From assembly GCA_025531455.1 (NCBI GenBank), contig JAMYHL010000072.1:1-64000 (forward strand): a stretch of DNA of 64,000 nt, read 5' to 3'. The notes under the pieces are model-generated. The model was not told the origin of the DNA and did no database searches. It saw nothing but the letters and a program-made list of their open reading frames with translations. The position numbers and the translations under genes were made by a program. Shown piece by piece: positions 32,510 to 44,249 of the stretch. The stretch comes from Apiotrichum sp. Y4204 (Eukaryota; Basidiomycota; Tremellomycetes; Trichosporonales; Trichosporonaceae). Positions within the stretch are counted from its first letter, which is position 1; each line of letters begins with the position of its first letter.

Positions 32510-32926
32510 CTATTCTTCGTCGGCCGAAGCGACCATGACGCCAGTCACACGGGTCCCGAGCGGCGCACTGGAAGTAGTGGTACCAAGCCACTCGTCACGG
32601 CGGCGCACCATGGCACCGTACGTGCCGTCCGGGCGGATCTGGAGCATGGACACAACGTAGCCCTCCTCCACCTCGACGCGGAGACGGCGCCGGGCGCCCG
32701 CTGCGGTCAACCCTGCCGTCTTGTGACACGTACTCTTTGGCTGCGGCTTGTCGTTGCACTTGAGGCTCACGTCGCGCTCCGTCTGCGGGATGTCGATGAC
32801 GTTCACACCTTCGGCGAGCTCGGGGAGGCCGTCAGAGACCGAGCGGATGCGGCCGTCGCACAGCGATTGGCCGAGGCTCAGCGAACCGCCGCCGCCGGGG
32901 ATGAAGTAGCTCAAGTTGTTGCGCAT
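32510..32926 (-). CDS. ORFan, small protein of 138 residues
   Basis: An intronless frame on the minus strand starting MRNNLSYFIPGGGG. No family is recognised. A TATA-like CTATTTATC (read GATAAATAG on the minus strand) at 32979-32987 sits about 55 bases upstream. The protein has few cysteines (SLCDGRI, LKCNDK, STCHK), a basic segment GARRRLRVEVEEG and the stretch LQIRPDGTYGAMVRR, whose IxPDGTY core recurs in a 43-codon frame near 34.4 kb. The continuous frame, promoter element and codon pattern suggest a real gene. Confidence 0.5.
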   Translation of the reverse strand: MRNNLSYFIPGGGGSLSLGQSLCDGRIRSVSDGLPELAEGVNVIDIPQTERDVSLKCNDKPQPKSTCHKTAGLTAAGARRRLRVEVEEGYVVSMLQIRPDGTYGAMVRRRDEWLGTTTSSAPLGTRVTGVMVASADEE

Positions 32927-34254
32927 TGCTAAAGCTGCCGAAAAATGGGGATCTACTCGATTGGAGAACGGTGGTCAACTATTTATCAGCTAGGGCCACC
33001 CCATCGAGGAACGAGGCACTCATCGCTGAACCGTGAGCGGTGCTCTGTGGCGCCGCACGCCGCGGAAGGCGATGGTCCAAAGGTGCAACAGTAACGATGT
33101 CAAGGCTGTGTGTAACGTGTCTGTCCTTCGCGCTTTTGCTCGTCTGAGGTCGTTGGAGAGCTATTTTGGATACTTTGGCAGTCAGATGACCTCCCATTAT
33201 CCCATGAGCACGCTGCCACGCTAGCCACTTATTAGTGCCATGTGTACATGTGTCACTTGAGCAATAACGCTAACAGATAACAGAAATTGCGCAACGCACA
33301 GTTGCAGACACGTCGACGCCGTATTGGACCGGAACGTTGGCGTTGTGAGTTATCTAGGAACAGCCATGCGGGTCGCAGGATGCTGGGCACCATGCGGTCG
33401 CGGTGGCCTGTGTACACTACTGTGTAAGGTTGGGTCGACCTGGCGTACCTCTGGGACGCCCTTGTGCCTTTGTCTTCAGAGGATCAGAGTAGCTTGTGTT
33501 GGGCCAGGAAGATCGACGGATAGGGAGCAAAGTGCCACATGACGTCACAGCCCGTTACAAGTCCCAGATCACACAAGGACTTGGTCTTCGAGCAGCAAGC
33601 CGCGATGTCAAGATCAATCACTTCGCCTTGCATCTTGCAGGCGTGCAACGCTCAGACCTACTGTACCTAGCAGTAGTATAGCATTCATGGTTAGTTCCAG
33701 CTATATTGAACGCTACCCAACTAGGCAACAAACGACATACAGACTTGAAATGCCAAAGCTCAGAGATCAGAGACCAGAGCGATCTAACAACTGGTAGCGC
33801 GCCGTTAGCCAGCTAGTACATTAGCACAGTAACTTGCCCCACCTCGTCGCCATTCATTAAGTTCATTTGGTGCCATGTCACGGAGACTTTCGTGATAAGC
33901 TTTCGGAGTAGCTCGTGCAGAGCACATTAAAGAAGAGCAGAGAAACAATGCTGAAGGAGGATAACCCGCCCGGGAAGGATGACATGCTATCGCGGAAATC
34001 TTGTTTGATACAATGTAGGGGTGCCAAACCACGCAGTGTGCGACCGGGTCGAATACACCATGAGGCCACGAGAATCGCAGAGGCTGCGGCCCGCGGCGTG
34101 GCGTCGTGGTCCGTGGGTCGCATTCAACGTCTATCGCCACAGTGCTGTATCAGTAGGCCTCCATGTGGTGCTCCAGATCCATGATTCATGGGTTGGGTGA
34201 GTTGCGGTTGAAGGACAGGTATCCGAAACACCAAGCTTGGAACAAGGTACTATT

Positions 34255-34305
34255 AGACGATCGACAGATCGACAGATTGACAGATCAATGGATTGACAGA
34301 TCGTC
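34255..34305. repeat. GATCGACAGATTGACA-type simple repeat
   Basis: Five degenerate copies of an 8-12 bp GATYGACA/GATTGACA unit occur between 34255 and 34305 in otherwise unremarkable sequence. Confidence 0.6.
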
Positions 34306-34353
34306 GAATCAGCAGCATATGCTAGCTTGCTCCACCTTGTCGTTAAAGCCATA

Positions 34354-34485
34354 ATGCACCGCCGTGCCACTGGAGTGATTCTATTTATCTGCTGTATGGT
34401 GCGGCGGCAACCCCCGCTCGACACCCTCACGTCTGTTACCATTCACCCCGATGGCACGTACGACGGCAAGGTCCGGGTGGCCTAG
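34354..34485 (+). pseudogene. Short relic-like frame sharing the IxPDGTY motif
   Basis: A 43-codon frame beginning with an ATG at 34354 and ending in TAG at 34483-34485. It encodes a hydrophobic stretch (TGVILFICCMV) and then SVTIHPDGTYDGKVRVA. The last part resembles LQIRPDGTYGAMVRR of the ORFan at 32510-32926, with GGCACGTAC identical at the DNA level. It may be a truncated paralogue or a chance similarity, and is too short to be called a gene with confidence. Confidence 0.3.
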
Positions 34486-37400
34486 CGGAGCGCGGCCGTA
34501 CCTGCATTGGCGTCAGGTTCGGTTTTTGCTACTCAAGTACTAAATGAAGCTGGCATCGCTCTACACGCTACCTTCAGAGGTCGCTTAGTCGCTTATCGAC
34601 CAAAGTTCGACCACTCAAGGCCCCCTACATACTCGACGTCCATGTAAATGGCCGTGCTGGGTATAAAGGATATAATCAGAGATTTCAATCAGACAGAAAA
34701 CGATCAGAGAACACATTCAATAGTTTAAACAGTTTCGTCGTGTGAGATTATTCTTATTTCTTTGTTTGAACGTTTCCTCCTTCTCCAGCGCTGCAGACCT
34801 GTGTTTGCACGCAGACAGATTAATTGCTATCGGGATTCCGTTCACTTGATGCTGTGTCTGGAAAACATTTAAGCAGTGTACAGTGCCACATGCCTCGGAT
34901 GTGTAACAGCACTTCACATTCAGCATTCAGAGTGTGGAGTGTTGTGGAGTGCGGCGCACGGCGCATTAATCGAATGACCACGTGACTGAAAAGAAACGAG
35001 GTCCATACGTCGATACGTTAACATCCAGGAACTCTCAGAAGCCCGACTGCAGTCAAGCCAGAAGAAGTTGGGACACTGAGTACAGGGTGCGACCCTCGCA
35101 AGAAGGACTCGGGCTTCATGACTCATGATAGAGTCGAGACTATCACTGTCAGTTGTCAGTTCCAAGGTTGTGAGCCGCCAGTCAAAGCCATGATGTATGG
35201 TTGGGGTCTATCAGCTTACACGGAGCGTCGCGGCGCTACGCGTGCTGTGCACACCATGCTGGCAGGTAGGTCTGTTCGTCGATTCTGGCCGCGCTACTGA
35301 GCATGAGCAAACGTTCACCCATGATCCTCTGTGGAAGATCATCGACTGGTGGCATAGGCAGCAGGATACTGTCGTTGAGTGGGTACGAAGAAATAAGCAG
35401 CAGCGCAGAAGGTGTTCACGGTATGAGGATATGAGGAAACGGTGACTTCGAAGTGGTGCTGGACTCGGACGAGGAGGCACCATTGCACATGACTATAACG
35501 GAGAACGGACTCTGGTGCGACTGACTATATTTGGTCCACCCCCCACTCAACCAGGCGGCATCGCGGATCGACGGCAGCGCCCGGCGCGCAGCGCGTAGCC
35601 AGCCTGCACGAACCGCAACTGTCCCAATGGTCCAACATCGAGATCCACCTCGTTGCGTCGATGGCGCAGTTTCATAGCACACAGCACACAGCGCACAGCG
35701 CAAAGCTGAGAACCCCCTCGTGGCTTGTCGATCATAACGCGCTGCGCACCGTAACCCAACCTATGGGCTTTAGGGCGCGCGTTTCGTCCTGGTGGCGCTC
35801 AACGTCTCCCAGTGGCGGCGTGGCGGTCTCCAGCACTCGGTTGCTCGTTTCACTCCGACCCGCGGCATCACATGCATGTCCACCATGTCTGCCATAAGCT
35901 GCCATGAAATGTACAACTTGTCAACAGCGCTAGTTGGGCTTTGTACTCCTCAATGTGTAGACTATGCTTGGCACGCGGCGCGACTGGCGGTAATGGTGGG
36001 GAACACAGGAGCTACCTGATCTACTCCGGCGCTCTCTCTCACATGATCTCCCAGCTCTCACTTCCAACTTCTGATACACTGAGAACCCCCAAGACCAAAG
36101 GGTGTGCGATGTGCGAAGATGCAAAGATCCGACCTAACGAGCAACATGACAGTCACGAGGCCTTGCTCATGTTTCTCGCATGTTCCTCTTGGATTCTCTC
36201 ATACCTTCTTGGCCAGCTTGGCATGCATCATCGGACTATCGGCATCAAGATCACCAACTTCACATGCTTCACACACATTCGCACATCGAGTAAAGCACCC
36301 GGCAATGGATCCAAAAACCTTGCCATCATTACAAGCTCGGAACTCCCCAGCGGCCAGTGGGCGCTGCATCACCAGGCGCACTACGGCAGAGGAGGACTTT
36401 GATCCTTTGATGTGCTCGCCCCTCCGTCATGCATCATGGCCCCTCACCGATCCCCTCTCTCGGCATTCCGTAACGAACACTTCCCCCCTGCTCTCCCCTC
36501 TCCCTTTTTCCCTCCCATAACCCTGACAACACGAGCTCGGCACCGGGCCGCCCGCCGCTGGCCGCTCCCTTTGTACCCACCTGGCACTGGATCTCCCCGG
36601 TATCGCGGTATGCCATGGAATGACGGCACGAGGGTGTTGTATATGGGTAAGGTTGGATCCAAGCGAAGGGCGCGGCTTCACACTGGCGAGCAACGGCTCT
36701 CGTTGTTCCTCTCATCTTGTGCCTTCACGTTTGGACCGATCGTGACCGTGCCGAGGACCAGAGGACCCTCGTTACTCTTTCAGATTGTGCGTGCCTCGCC
36801 GAGAGCCGAGAGAGCGGTGCCTATCTTGGTACCTTTGCCCATCGTCTGCGGCACTTGCCCAGCTCCACAACTCCCAGGATCCCAAGGCTTGCCATGCATC
36901 ATCGGCGAGCATTCAACAACATTCCCTATCCATGCTTGCGCAGCTACTGACTTGTCTTGTGCGGGCCGCAATCCTCCAAGCTCATGCAGAAGACCGGCAC
37001 TACCCAGCTGCTGCGGGCGGCGCCACTGACGTCTACTCGTCGGTACTTGGCGGGTGGAGTTGCTGTTTTACCCTTTCAGGCTGCGGCAGTTGCTCCTGGT
37101 GTTTGCTAATCGCTACTACAGTTCAAGGTTCACGTGCCTTGTGTGTTCCTCTGGGCCAAAGTGCCGCGCAAAGTCACCGTTTTCTTTACATGCCGAGAAC
37201 ACACTTTCCGCACCTCTCCCCAGATCCATCTACTCACAAAACGACAGCATGCACCTGCTCCCTCCTGACCCTGGGAGTCTGACAGAGAGCGCCGCCCTCC
37301 GATCTGAAAACGAGAAGAGAGCAAGTTTGCACACTCTCTTCATCTTCATCATTGTTCTTGTCCTTCTTTTGTGAACTATATCAACCGCCCATCTTCTCGC

Positions 37401-37553
37401 TGATCGATCCGCCCATCGTGCTCGCGGCGCCTGCATCTCAAGACGCACCACTGTCCTCTTCATCAGCTGCGACGACCAGCAGGTTCTGGCGCCTGATATC
37501 TCCGCCGGCTCTGGTGTGATTCCCCCCAACTCTCCTTCTTCCTGCGACCCATC

Positions 37554-40406
37554 ATGCGCTTCGCGACCTTTGCGCTCCTCGCGCTCGGCAGCGTGGTCGC
37601 TCCAAGCACTGCTGCTCCGGCCAACGTCTCCGCACCTGTCGTCTCAGCTGAAGCAACATCCGCTGTCGCCCCATCACCGGTTGGCTCAGCGCCTGCCGGC
37701 TCAGCGCCCGCCGGCTCAGCTTCCGCTGGCACTGAGAGTGGCAACGCGACTTCCACACCTGCCGCCTCGGTGGCCGTCCCCTCGGCGACTGTGGCCCCTC
37801 AGACGCCTGTGCCCGGCCAGGATCTCCTGCCGCCGCCACAGGCGTGGTGCATGAATGGTGGTGACAGCACTTTCTGCCCCGGTGCGCTGCTCCAGGACGT
37901 CCAACTATCGGAAATCTTCCCCGACTCCAAGGTGTGTACCTTTCTTTCTTGGCGAGATCTGGCCACTGACTCTGCAGACGTTTGTCGACAAGCCCACCAA
38001 GCTGTCTTTGAACGAGACCATGGCCGCGTTCAATCAGCTCGGCCCTAACAGGACTGTCGGCGACATGGTGACCTTTGTGGAGAACTACTTTAAGCCTGAG
38101 CGCCAGGAGCTGGAGGAAATTGCCATCGAGGGCTTCAACGAGAACCCCGAGATCCTCAACAATGTCACCGACCCCATCTACAAGGCCTGGGTGACCAAGG
38201 TCAACAGCTACTGGACGCTGCTCGTCCGCCAAACTAACGAGAGCGCCGTCTGCCGCCCTGGCGAGTGTGAGAGCTCGCTCATCCCCCTCAACCACACCAT
38301 TGTCGTGCCCGGCGGCCGCTATGGCGAGATCTACTACTGGGACAGCTTCTGGATTCTGAAGGGCCTCCTTGCCTCCGAGCTCAACCAGTATGCGTGGAAC
38401 CTCCTCCAGAACTTTATGGACTTGGTTGAGGTGAGTCGGTTTTTGCCTTATGCCGGCATTACTGGAACTGGAATCCCTTGCTGACCGCGGAGACTTATGG
38501 GTTCCTCCCGAACGGCGGAAGGAAGTATTACCTGAACCGCTCGCAGCCTCCCGTCTTTGTGCAGATGGTCGACGCGTACGTACGCAAGACCGGCAACTTT
38601 TCGATCCTGGAGCGCGCCCTTCCCCTCATGCACGAGGAGCTCGAGTGGTTCCAGAACAACCGCACAATCCTCGTCACCTCGCCGTACTCGAACAAGACGC
38701 ACCGCGTCGCGCACTATGCGGTCGTCAACTCGGCGCCCCGCCCCGAGGGCTACATCGAGGACTACAATACCGTCATGGACGCGGACCCGCCGCTCAACGA
38801 GTCGCAGCGCGCAGATCTCTACTCGGAACTCGCGACCGGCGCCGAGTCTGGCTGGGACTACTCTGGCCGCTGGTGCAAGCAGCCGTTCCTCAACAAGACG
38901 AACAACGAGGCCGTCCTGCGTACCCTCAACATCCGCGCCATTATCCCCGTCGACCTCACTGCCCTCCTGGCAGGTGACCACTCACTGGTGAGTTTATCGA
39001 GACCTGCCGTGGCTGACCTCCAGCTCGCGCGCCTGTACGAGTCGTACGAAACCTTCCTCCAGGGCAATGGAAACAACAACGGTCAGGGCAATGGTACTGA
39101 GAACGGCAACGGTAATGGCCCCGAGAACGGCAATGTTAATGGCACCGAGAACGGCAACGCCAGCGACGGAGGACAGCAGCGCCGCAAGCGTGCAGAGGAG
39201 ACTGCCCAGGCTGCGCCGCCCAATGCCACTGCCCAGACCTCTGCCACGGCAGTTCCAACCGCAGGCTGCTTCGGCGCCGTGGGCGGCCCGGCCACAGGCG
39301 GCGGCCCCGGTTCGGGCCAGGGCAAGGCCGACGGCCAGTGTGTGCCGGCCACCCCGAACATGACCATCCCCGAGTCGCCCAACGCGGAGAAGATCAAGTA
39401 CCACCGCAGCCTGGCTGCCAACTACACCGCCGCGATCCACGACCTCCACTGGGACCCCGTCAAGGCGTACTGGTACGACTTTAACACGACCGCCAACGAG
39501 CGTTCCCCCGTTTACACCCCCGCCGGCCTGTGGCCCCTCTGGCAGAACATTGTCCCGCCCGCCCTCAAGAGCAACGAGACGATGGCGCTTCAGGTCGCCA
39601 GTGGTGTGCGCTACATTCTCGGACGCTACGCTGGTGCGCCCAGCGTTGCCTCGCTGCTTGACACCGGCCTCCAGTGGGACTTCCCCAACGTCTGGCCGCC
39701 CCACGTCTGTAAGTACTGCGATAGAGCTTGTGAGGAGCATTATTGACATTCAGACACTTCCATCAAGGCGATGCAGACTCTTGACCGCGTCCTCCCGACC
39801 GTCCAGAACGTGAGCACCACGTATCTCACCTCGTACTCGGACGTCACCGCCGGGCAGCTGGGTCTCAACCTCACCGAGCTGCCGCCTCAGCCGCAGAGCC
39901 TTATCGGCAACACTTCCCTTGTTGTCCCTAATCTCTCTGGTGTCCGCTGGCCGCAGGCAGTCGCCGTCGAGATCGCGCAGCGCTACATGACCAGCGCCTT
40001 CTGCTCGTGGTACTCTACCGGTGGCAGGCTGCCGGACGTCCTCCCGTCTCTGCCGCTCAGCGACCTGAACGCAACCGGCACGTACACCGGCGACGATGGG
40101 CACATGTTTGAGAAGTTCAACGTGACGGACCCGGACGCGGCCGGCGGCGGCGGCGAGTACACCGTTGTCGTCGGGTTTGGGTGGACGAATGGCGTCGTCC
40201 TCTGGGCCGCTGGCGAGTTTGGCAAATACCTCCCGCGGCCGTCGTGCCCGCTCCTCCCGAACGGCCTCAACAACACGGCGACCAACCCCGTCCTGAATGA
40301 GACCGATATCAATGCGATGAACAACACAAACTCGTCCGGCCAGAACCCCAACAACCTCGCGAGTGCCGGATTCCGCCGCGCCTCCATCTTTGGCCTGAGA
40401 TTCTAG
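37554..40406 (+). CDS. Secreted alpha,alpha-trehalase, GH37 family
   Basis: Five exons (37554-37931, 37978-38430, 38493-38987, 39024-39708, 39754-40406) give 887 residues. A signal peptide (about residues 1-21, MRFATFALLALGSVVAPSTA) precedes a Pro/Ala/Ser repeat region. Trehalase signature 1 is PGGRYGEIYYWDSFW (from residue 237) and signature 2 is QWDFPNVWPP (near 655). The catalytic-acid motif is ESGWDYSGRW, with Asp near 399. It hydrolyses trehalose to two glucoses, probably at the cell surface. Many NxS/T sites (LNET, NRT, NHT) suggest glycosylation. A 100-residue low-complexity insertion (39060-39375) starts with Asn/Gly repeats and includes QQRRKRAEE, a Kex2/furin-like site, inside the catalytic domain. 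The start directly precedes the signal peptide. Confidence 0.94.
39060..39375 (+). repeat. Low-complexity Asn/Gly insertion in the trehalase
   Basis: The DNA at 39063-39165 is built from variants of GAGAACGGCAATGG-type units coding for NGxENGN repeats. The following 200 bases encode Ala/Pro/Gly-rich sequence with a dibasic RRKR site. It disrupts the GH37 domain between LARLYESYETF and the IPESPNAEKIKYHRSL block and is a plausible minisatellite-driven expansion. Confidence 0.75.
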
Positions 40407-41795
40407 GACTGTGCGCCGATAAAATCCACGCGTGGAGTGTAGATCGACCGTACGGTCTTCACGGACACGATGCCTCCGTTTTACTGTGTCATTCCTTGTC
40501 TGTCCAACTACGTCCAACTACTGTATACTGCATCATTATTAACGTGCCCTAGTCGGCCGAATGAACCATGTGTCTTGAATGCGGCTGCCGAGCAGCCCAG
40601 GAGATGGGAGCTGGACAAACTCACTGATACTGATATTGAAGCACTGTCCATGCCGCTGTGGCCCCTCGCCATCACTTGAAACTCCTTCGCACCAGGGACG
40701 GGGGCGGGGACGAAATCAGGATTCAGAAAGTCAGGAAACACCCCAGATCGCAATCTCGGGGACGGAGAAGACTGCAATCCCAGGATCCCAGGATCCACGT
40801 AGCACAGGTTATGCGACATGAGACGTGCTAACGCGGCAGGTACAACGCTAGCAGAGCTAGCAGAGCTAGAAGCCAGAGTCCGAAGAGCTAGAAGCACGAA
40901 TTTACAACAAAGCACACGAGACCAACACCCGAGTTCTCACATGGGTCCGGGGGGTGCTTCGGACTGTATGTACATCGGATCGCGGTCTCCGCGCAACATT
41001 GCAACTAGCAACATTGCATCATTGCGACATTGCAACATTGTCGTCGGCGCCTTGGCGTCGTGGGGCGAGAGGCCTGGCGCGCGGCGCGGTGGGCGCCTCT
41101 GGCGGGGGGGCGGAATGCGCCATTCCGTGCAGTGGCGTGTCCCAGATTTCGCTCATGTCTCCGGGACTCCGCTGACTGCCCGGATTGGAGACAAAGGAAC
41201 AGTCTGTACAGTAAGATGACAAGGAATCAGGAATCAGTCATTACTGAAATTCCTGTAGTACCAAATCGTGTGGCTTGATCGGAACGCGGTTAACGCAGAG
41301 GGACGATGGCCGTACGATGGAGCGGGCCGCGTTTTTGCGCTGGTGCGCGTCCGAGCTTTAGTACGTTTACCAGACAGTGAGGTCCAGACCTACCGAACTG
41401 ATTGTTCAGACTTTCGGTGTTCGTGAGCCTCGAGTCGCGCGCTACGGCATCAGCAGGGGATTGCAAGTCGAGATCGGAGTCCTCACACTGCGGGCGGCCG
41501 GCAGGCCAGTGGCCTGTGGCTTGAAGTGTCGGATTGTTCGATTATCGGTGTCGCGCTGTTGCCTCTGGCTGATCTACAGTATTCGGGGTACGATCGGCAG
41601 CTCGGCCGCCACGAACTACGCAGATCGTGGGTCGCATTGTACATCCATTCAGGCAAGTTGAACCCCCACTCCCGTACTCTCCTGCTGGTAAGACAGGACA
41701 TGCGATCGCGATCCGGCGGTCCTGCGATCCTGTCGTGGGAATAATTTTGCGGGAGGTGGCCTAATCCTGATATCCCACTTGAGCTTTCTCGCCAG

Positions 41796-41862
41796 TAACA
41801 GAGGGACAGAGGGGCAGAGGGACAGAGGACAGAGTGACAGAGGACAGAGGGACAGAGGGACG
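41796..41862. repeat. GAGGGACA-type minisatellite
   Basis: About eight head-to-tail copies of a 7-8 bp unit GAGGGACA / GAGGACA occur, with an occasional C or T change. Confidence 0.85.
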
Positions 41863-42450
41863 AGTGTGTTCCGGGGTGCGCACCCCGTCCTGCTAGGACG
41901 TGCGTTGCAGGGATGTGTCTGGGATGTGTCACGCCGCAAATAGTCCTTGATATTCTTGATACGAGCGCGAATGGGGACGACGCAACCGCACTCTCGGCTT
42001 GGTGAGGACACGTACTGAAGACGCAGACTTGCGGCCTTGCACCCTGGCAGCTTTGCAGCTTTCAAGCTTCCAAGTTTGTTGACTGTTGACGCGGGCTTTA
42101 CGCTCTACAGACCAAAAGCATTGGCGTTTGGGGCATGCCGATCACGCTTTGTCATCTGATCATCAGCATCCTATGTAAGACCCCGATCCGCGAGGGCTGA
42201 ACGGGGGTAAGGACAAGTGAGAACCGATGATTCTGGCGGCTCGAGGTCTGGAGTGCACGACAGGTGCAAGCGCAGGTCTGTATCTTCCGGCCCATTGTTG
42301 GTCAATGCTGGTGCTGATGGCTGATGCGCCGATGTGCAGACTCCTTGCAGGGAAGATGAGGGTGAGGAGGAGGCTAGAAGCTCAGAGCTAAGAGAATGCC
42401 GAGAGTACGGTACGGTGCGCCGGGCCTCTGTAGCGCTGTTTTCGCCCAGT

Positions 42451-42485
42451 TGCGCGTTGCGCGTTGCGCGCTGCGCGCTGCGCAT
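42451..42485. repeat. TGCGCG(T/C)-type simple repeat
   Basis: The stretch reads as successive GCGCGTT and GCGCGCT units, a GC-rich near-palindromic simple repeat. Confidence 0.7.
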
Positions 42486-44249
42486 GGGCCGTCTCCATTT
42501 GCCAACGAGATACATACTGTAGGAGGTGCTGATGCTGGACGGCCGACGGGACCTTGGGTCGACCATGTACCATGCGCGCTGTGCAAAGCCTCGAAGCCAC
42601 CTATTGACCCACTGATGGGTTGACGTTTGATCGGTTGACGTTTCGCCAGTCCAGTGTTTACTTCTCTCCTCGATCTTATCAATGTGGTTTCAGTGGACGC
42701 CGAGGGACGTGACGAGGGGTAACGCCTCATGAAATTGGGTGTTGTACTCGCCAAACTGATGAACAGAACAGCATTCATCTAGCAAACTTGAGGCGCGGTG
42801 ACGCTGTTACACTGATGCTTCTTGCGGTTTCCGACACTGTGGACGAATGGACGAGTGGGTTGCAGACATGCAGACTCTTCCCCACACACCGCGAGGACAG
42901 TGCGTCGATGCATCCGCGCCGCTCAGTCCGCTGTATCTGATACTCGCGACTGCAGGGAGATGGCTTTAGGGACGCCTTGTCGTGCACCTGGATACCTGGA
43001 AACCAATCTTCGCAATCATCACAATCCTAGCAACCCTGGCAATCCCAGCAGTGCCCAGCGCCCAGCATTGTCCCCACACTGAACGCTTGGACCATGACAC
43101 TCAGAATTCGACAAGGATGGCACCGAGCGCCGAACGCCAGTCGTCCACGCGTGCACAGCGGTAGCGCTGGTACGCTGGTGAGCTGCCTGTTCTGATACGT
43201 ACAACACGCTTGGTTCTTCTGTGATCTGGTTCTCGCTCTTGCTTCATGCTTCACTTGGCACCTGGCGACTTGGCGGACTTGATTTGCACGATTGGCGCCC
43301 GCGCGCACACACTTTGGCAGCATCAAATGCCAATCGTCCAAGTGGAAGCTCGTCCCCAGCTCGGACCCCGGCTCCACCAGTCCACCAACGCCAACCCTGT
43401 CACTCTCGCGGCGAGCAGCCAACCCACTCGTTTGTCTCCCGCTGGAGCGTCTGAGCTGGTACGCTTGTGATTCTTCCTTGCTGTCGTCCGGGGTTCTCGC
43501 ATCCACGAGTTCGATGTCCACCGCTTCATGTTGTCAATTGTTTACGGCTTTTGACGACACAGCCCAAGTTGCGATGTTGATTCACATATCACCTCTGTCA
43601 AGCTACGATCTCGATCGTCCCGCAAATCCACGGAGCGCAACTTTCGACACTCGACGCGCTCGCTCACACGCGTCCCACACACCACAGTGCATGCAGTGCA
43701 CAGTGCAAAGCGCAAAGCGCACTCGCCGCCCGCGCGCCCGCCACAGCGCCACCGAACACGCCGAACCCGCGAACCCGAGTGCCACAACGCCCCGCGCCAC
43801 TCATATCACGGACCGCGACGCTCATCTTCCACCCCCTGGGCTACTGTACACTCCCATCGTCGCTCGGACCAGCCCTCAGACATCAATGACGACCGCGTAC
43901 GATGGACGGGACGCGCGACACCAGCAAGGTGTAAGTGCGCGGAATGCGTGAATGCAGCTTCTGTCCCACCAGGGATCCAAGGATCGCCCGTCATCGCTGC
44001 CCGCCCGGCAGAACATGTTGGACATGCTGGGGGCGCAGTGGTCTGTGCAAAAAATCAGCCGCGCACAACATGTCAGTGTTTTGAGACTCTTTTCATAACA
44101 CTTCGGTTGGTTTTTCTCCGAGGGTTGCCAGGCAGCCGGAGAAGAGGGAGACTCTCAGCGGGATGCAGACTCTGGCATGCTGTCGTCCAGGTGTGTACCT
44201 ATATCCACCACCTGCCGTCCATCGTTCACGCGACCGCGACTGGCTTTGA

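Larger units (their letters stand above)
32927..37553. other. 4.6-kb gene-poor region upstream of trehalase
   Basis: No conserved gene is recognisable. The region has a cluster of GATCGACAGATTGACAG-type repeats (34255-34305), a relic-like frame at 34354-34485, a TATAAAGG box at 34662-34669 with no recognisable gene after it, and CT-rich runs at 36440-36530 and 37200-37380 that look like transcript leaders. Three CCCCT motifs occur at 36417-36455. Short frames of 60-200 codons occur on both strands with no splice logic. Confidence 0.5.

Noticed and set aside
36230..36910. Similar strings CTTGGCATGCATCATCGG and CTTGCCATGCATCATCGG
   Set aside because: Similarity does not extend beyond about 18 bases, so there is no evidence for a real duplication.
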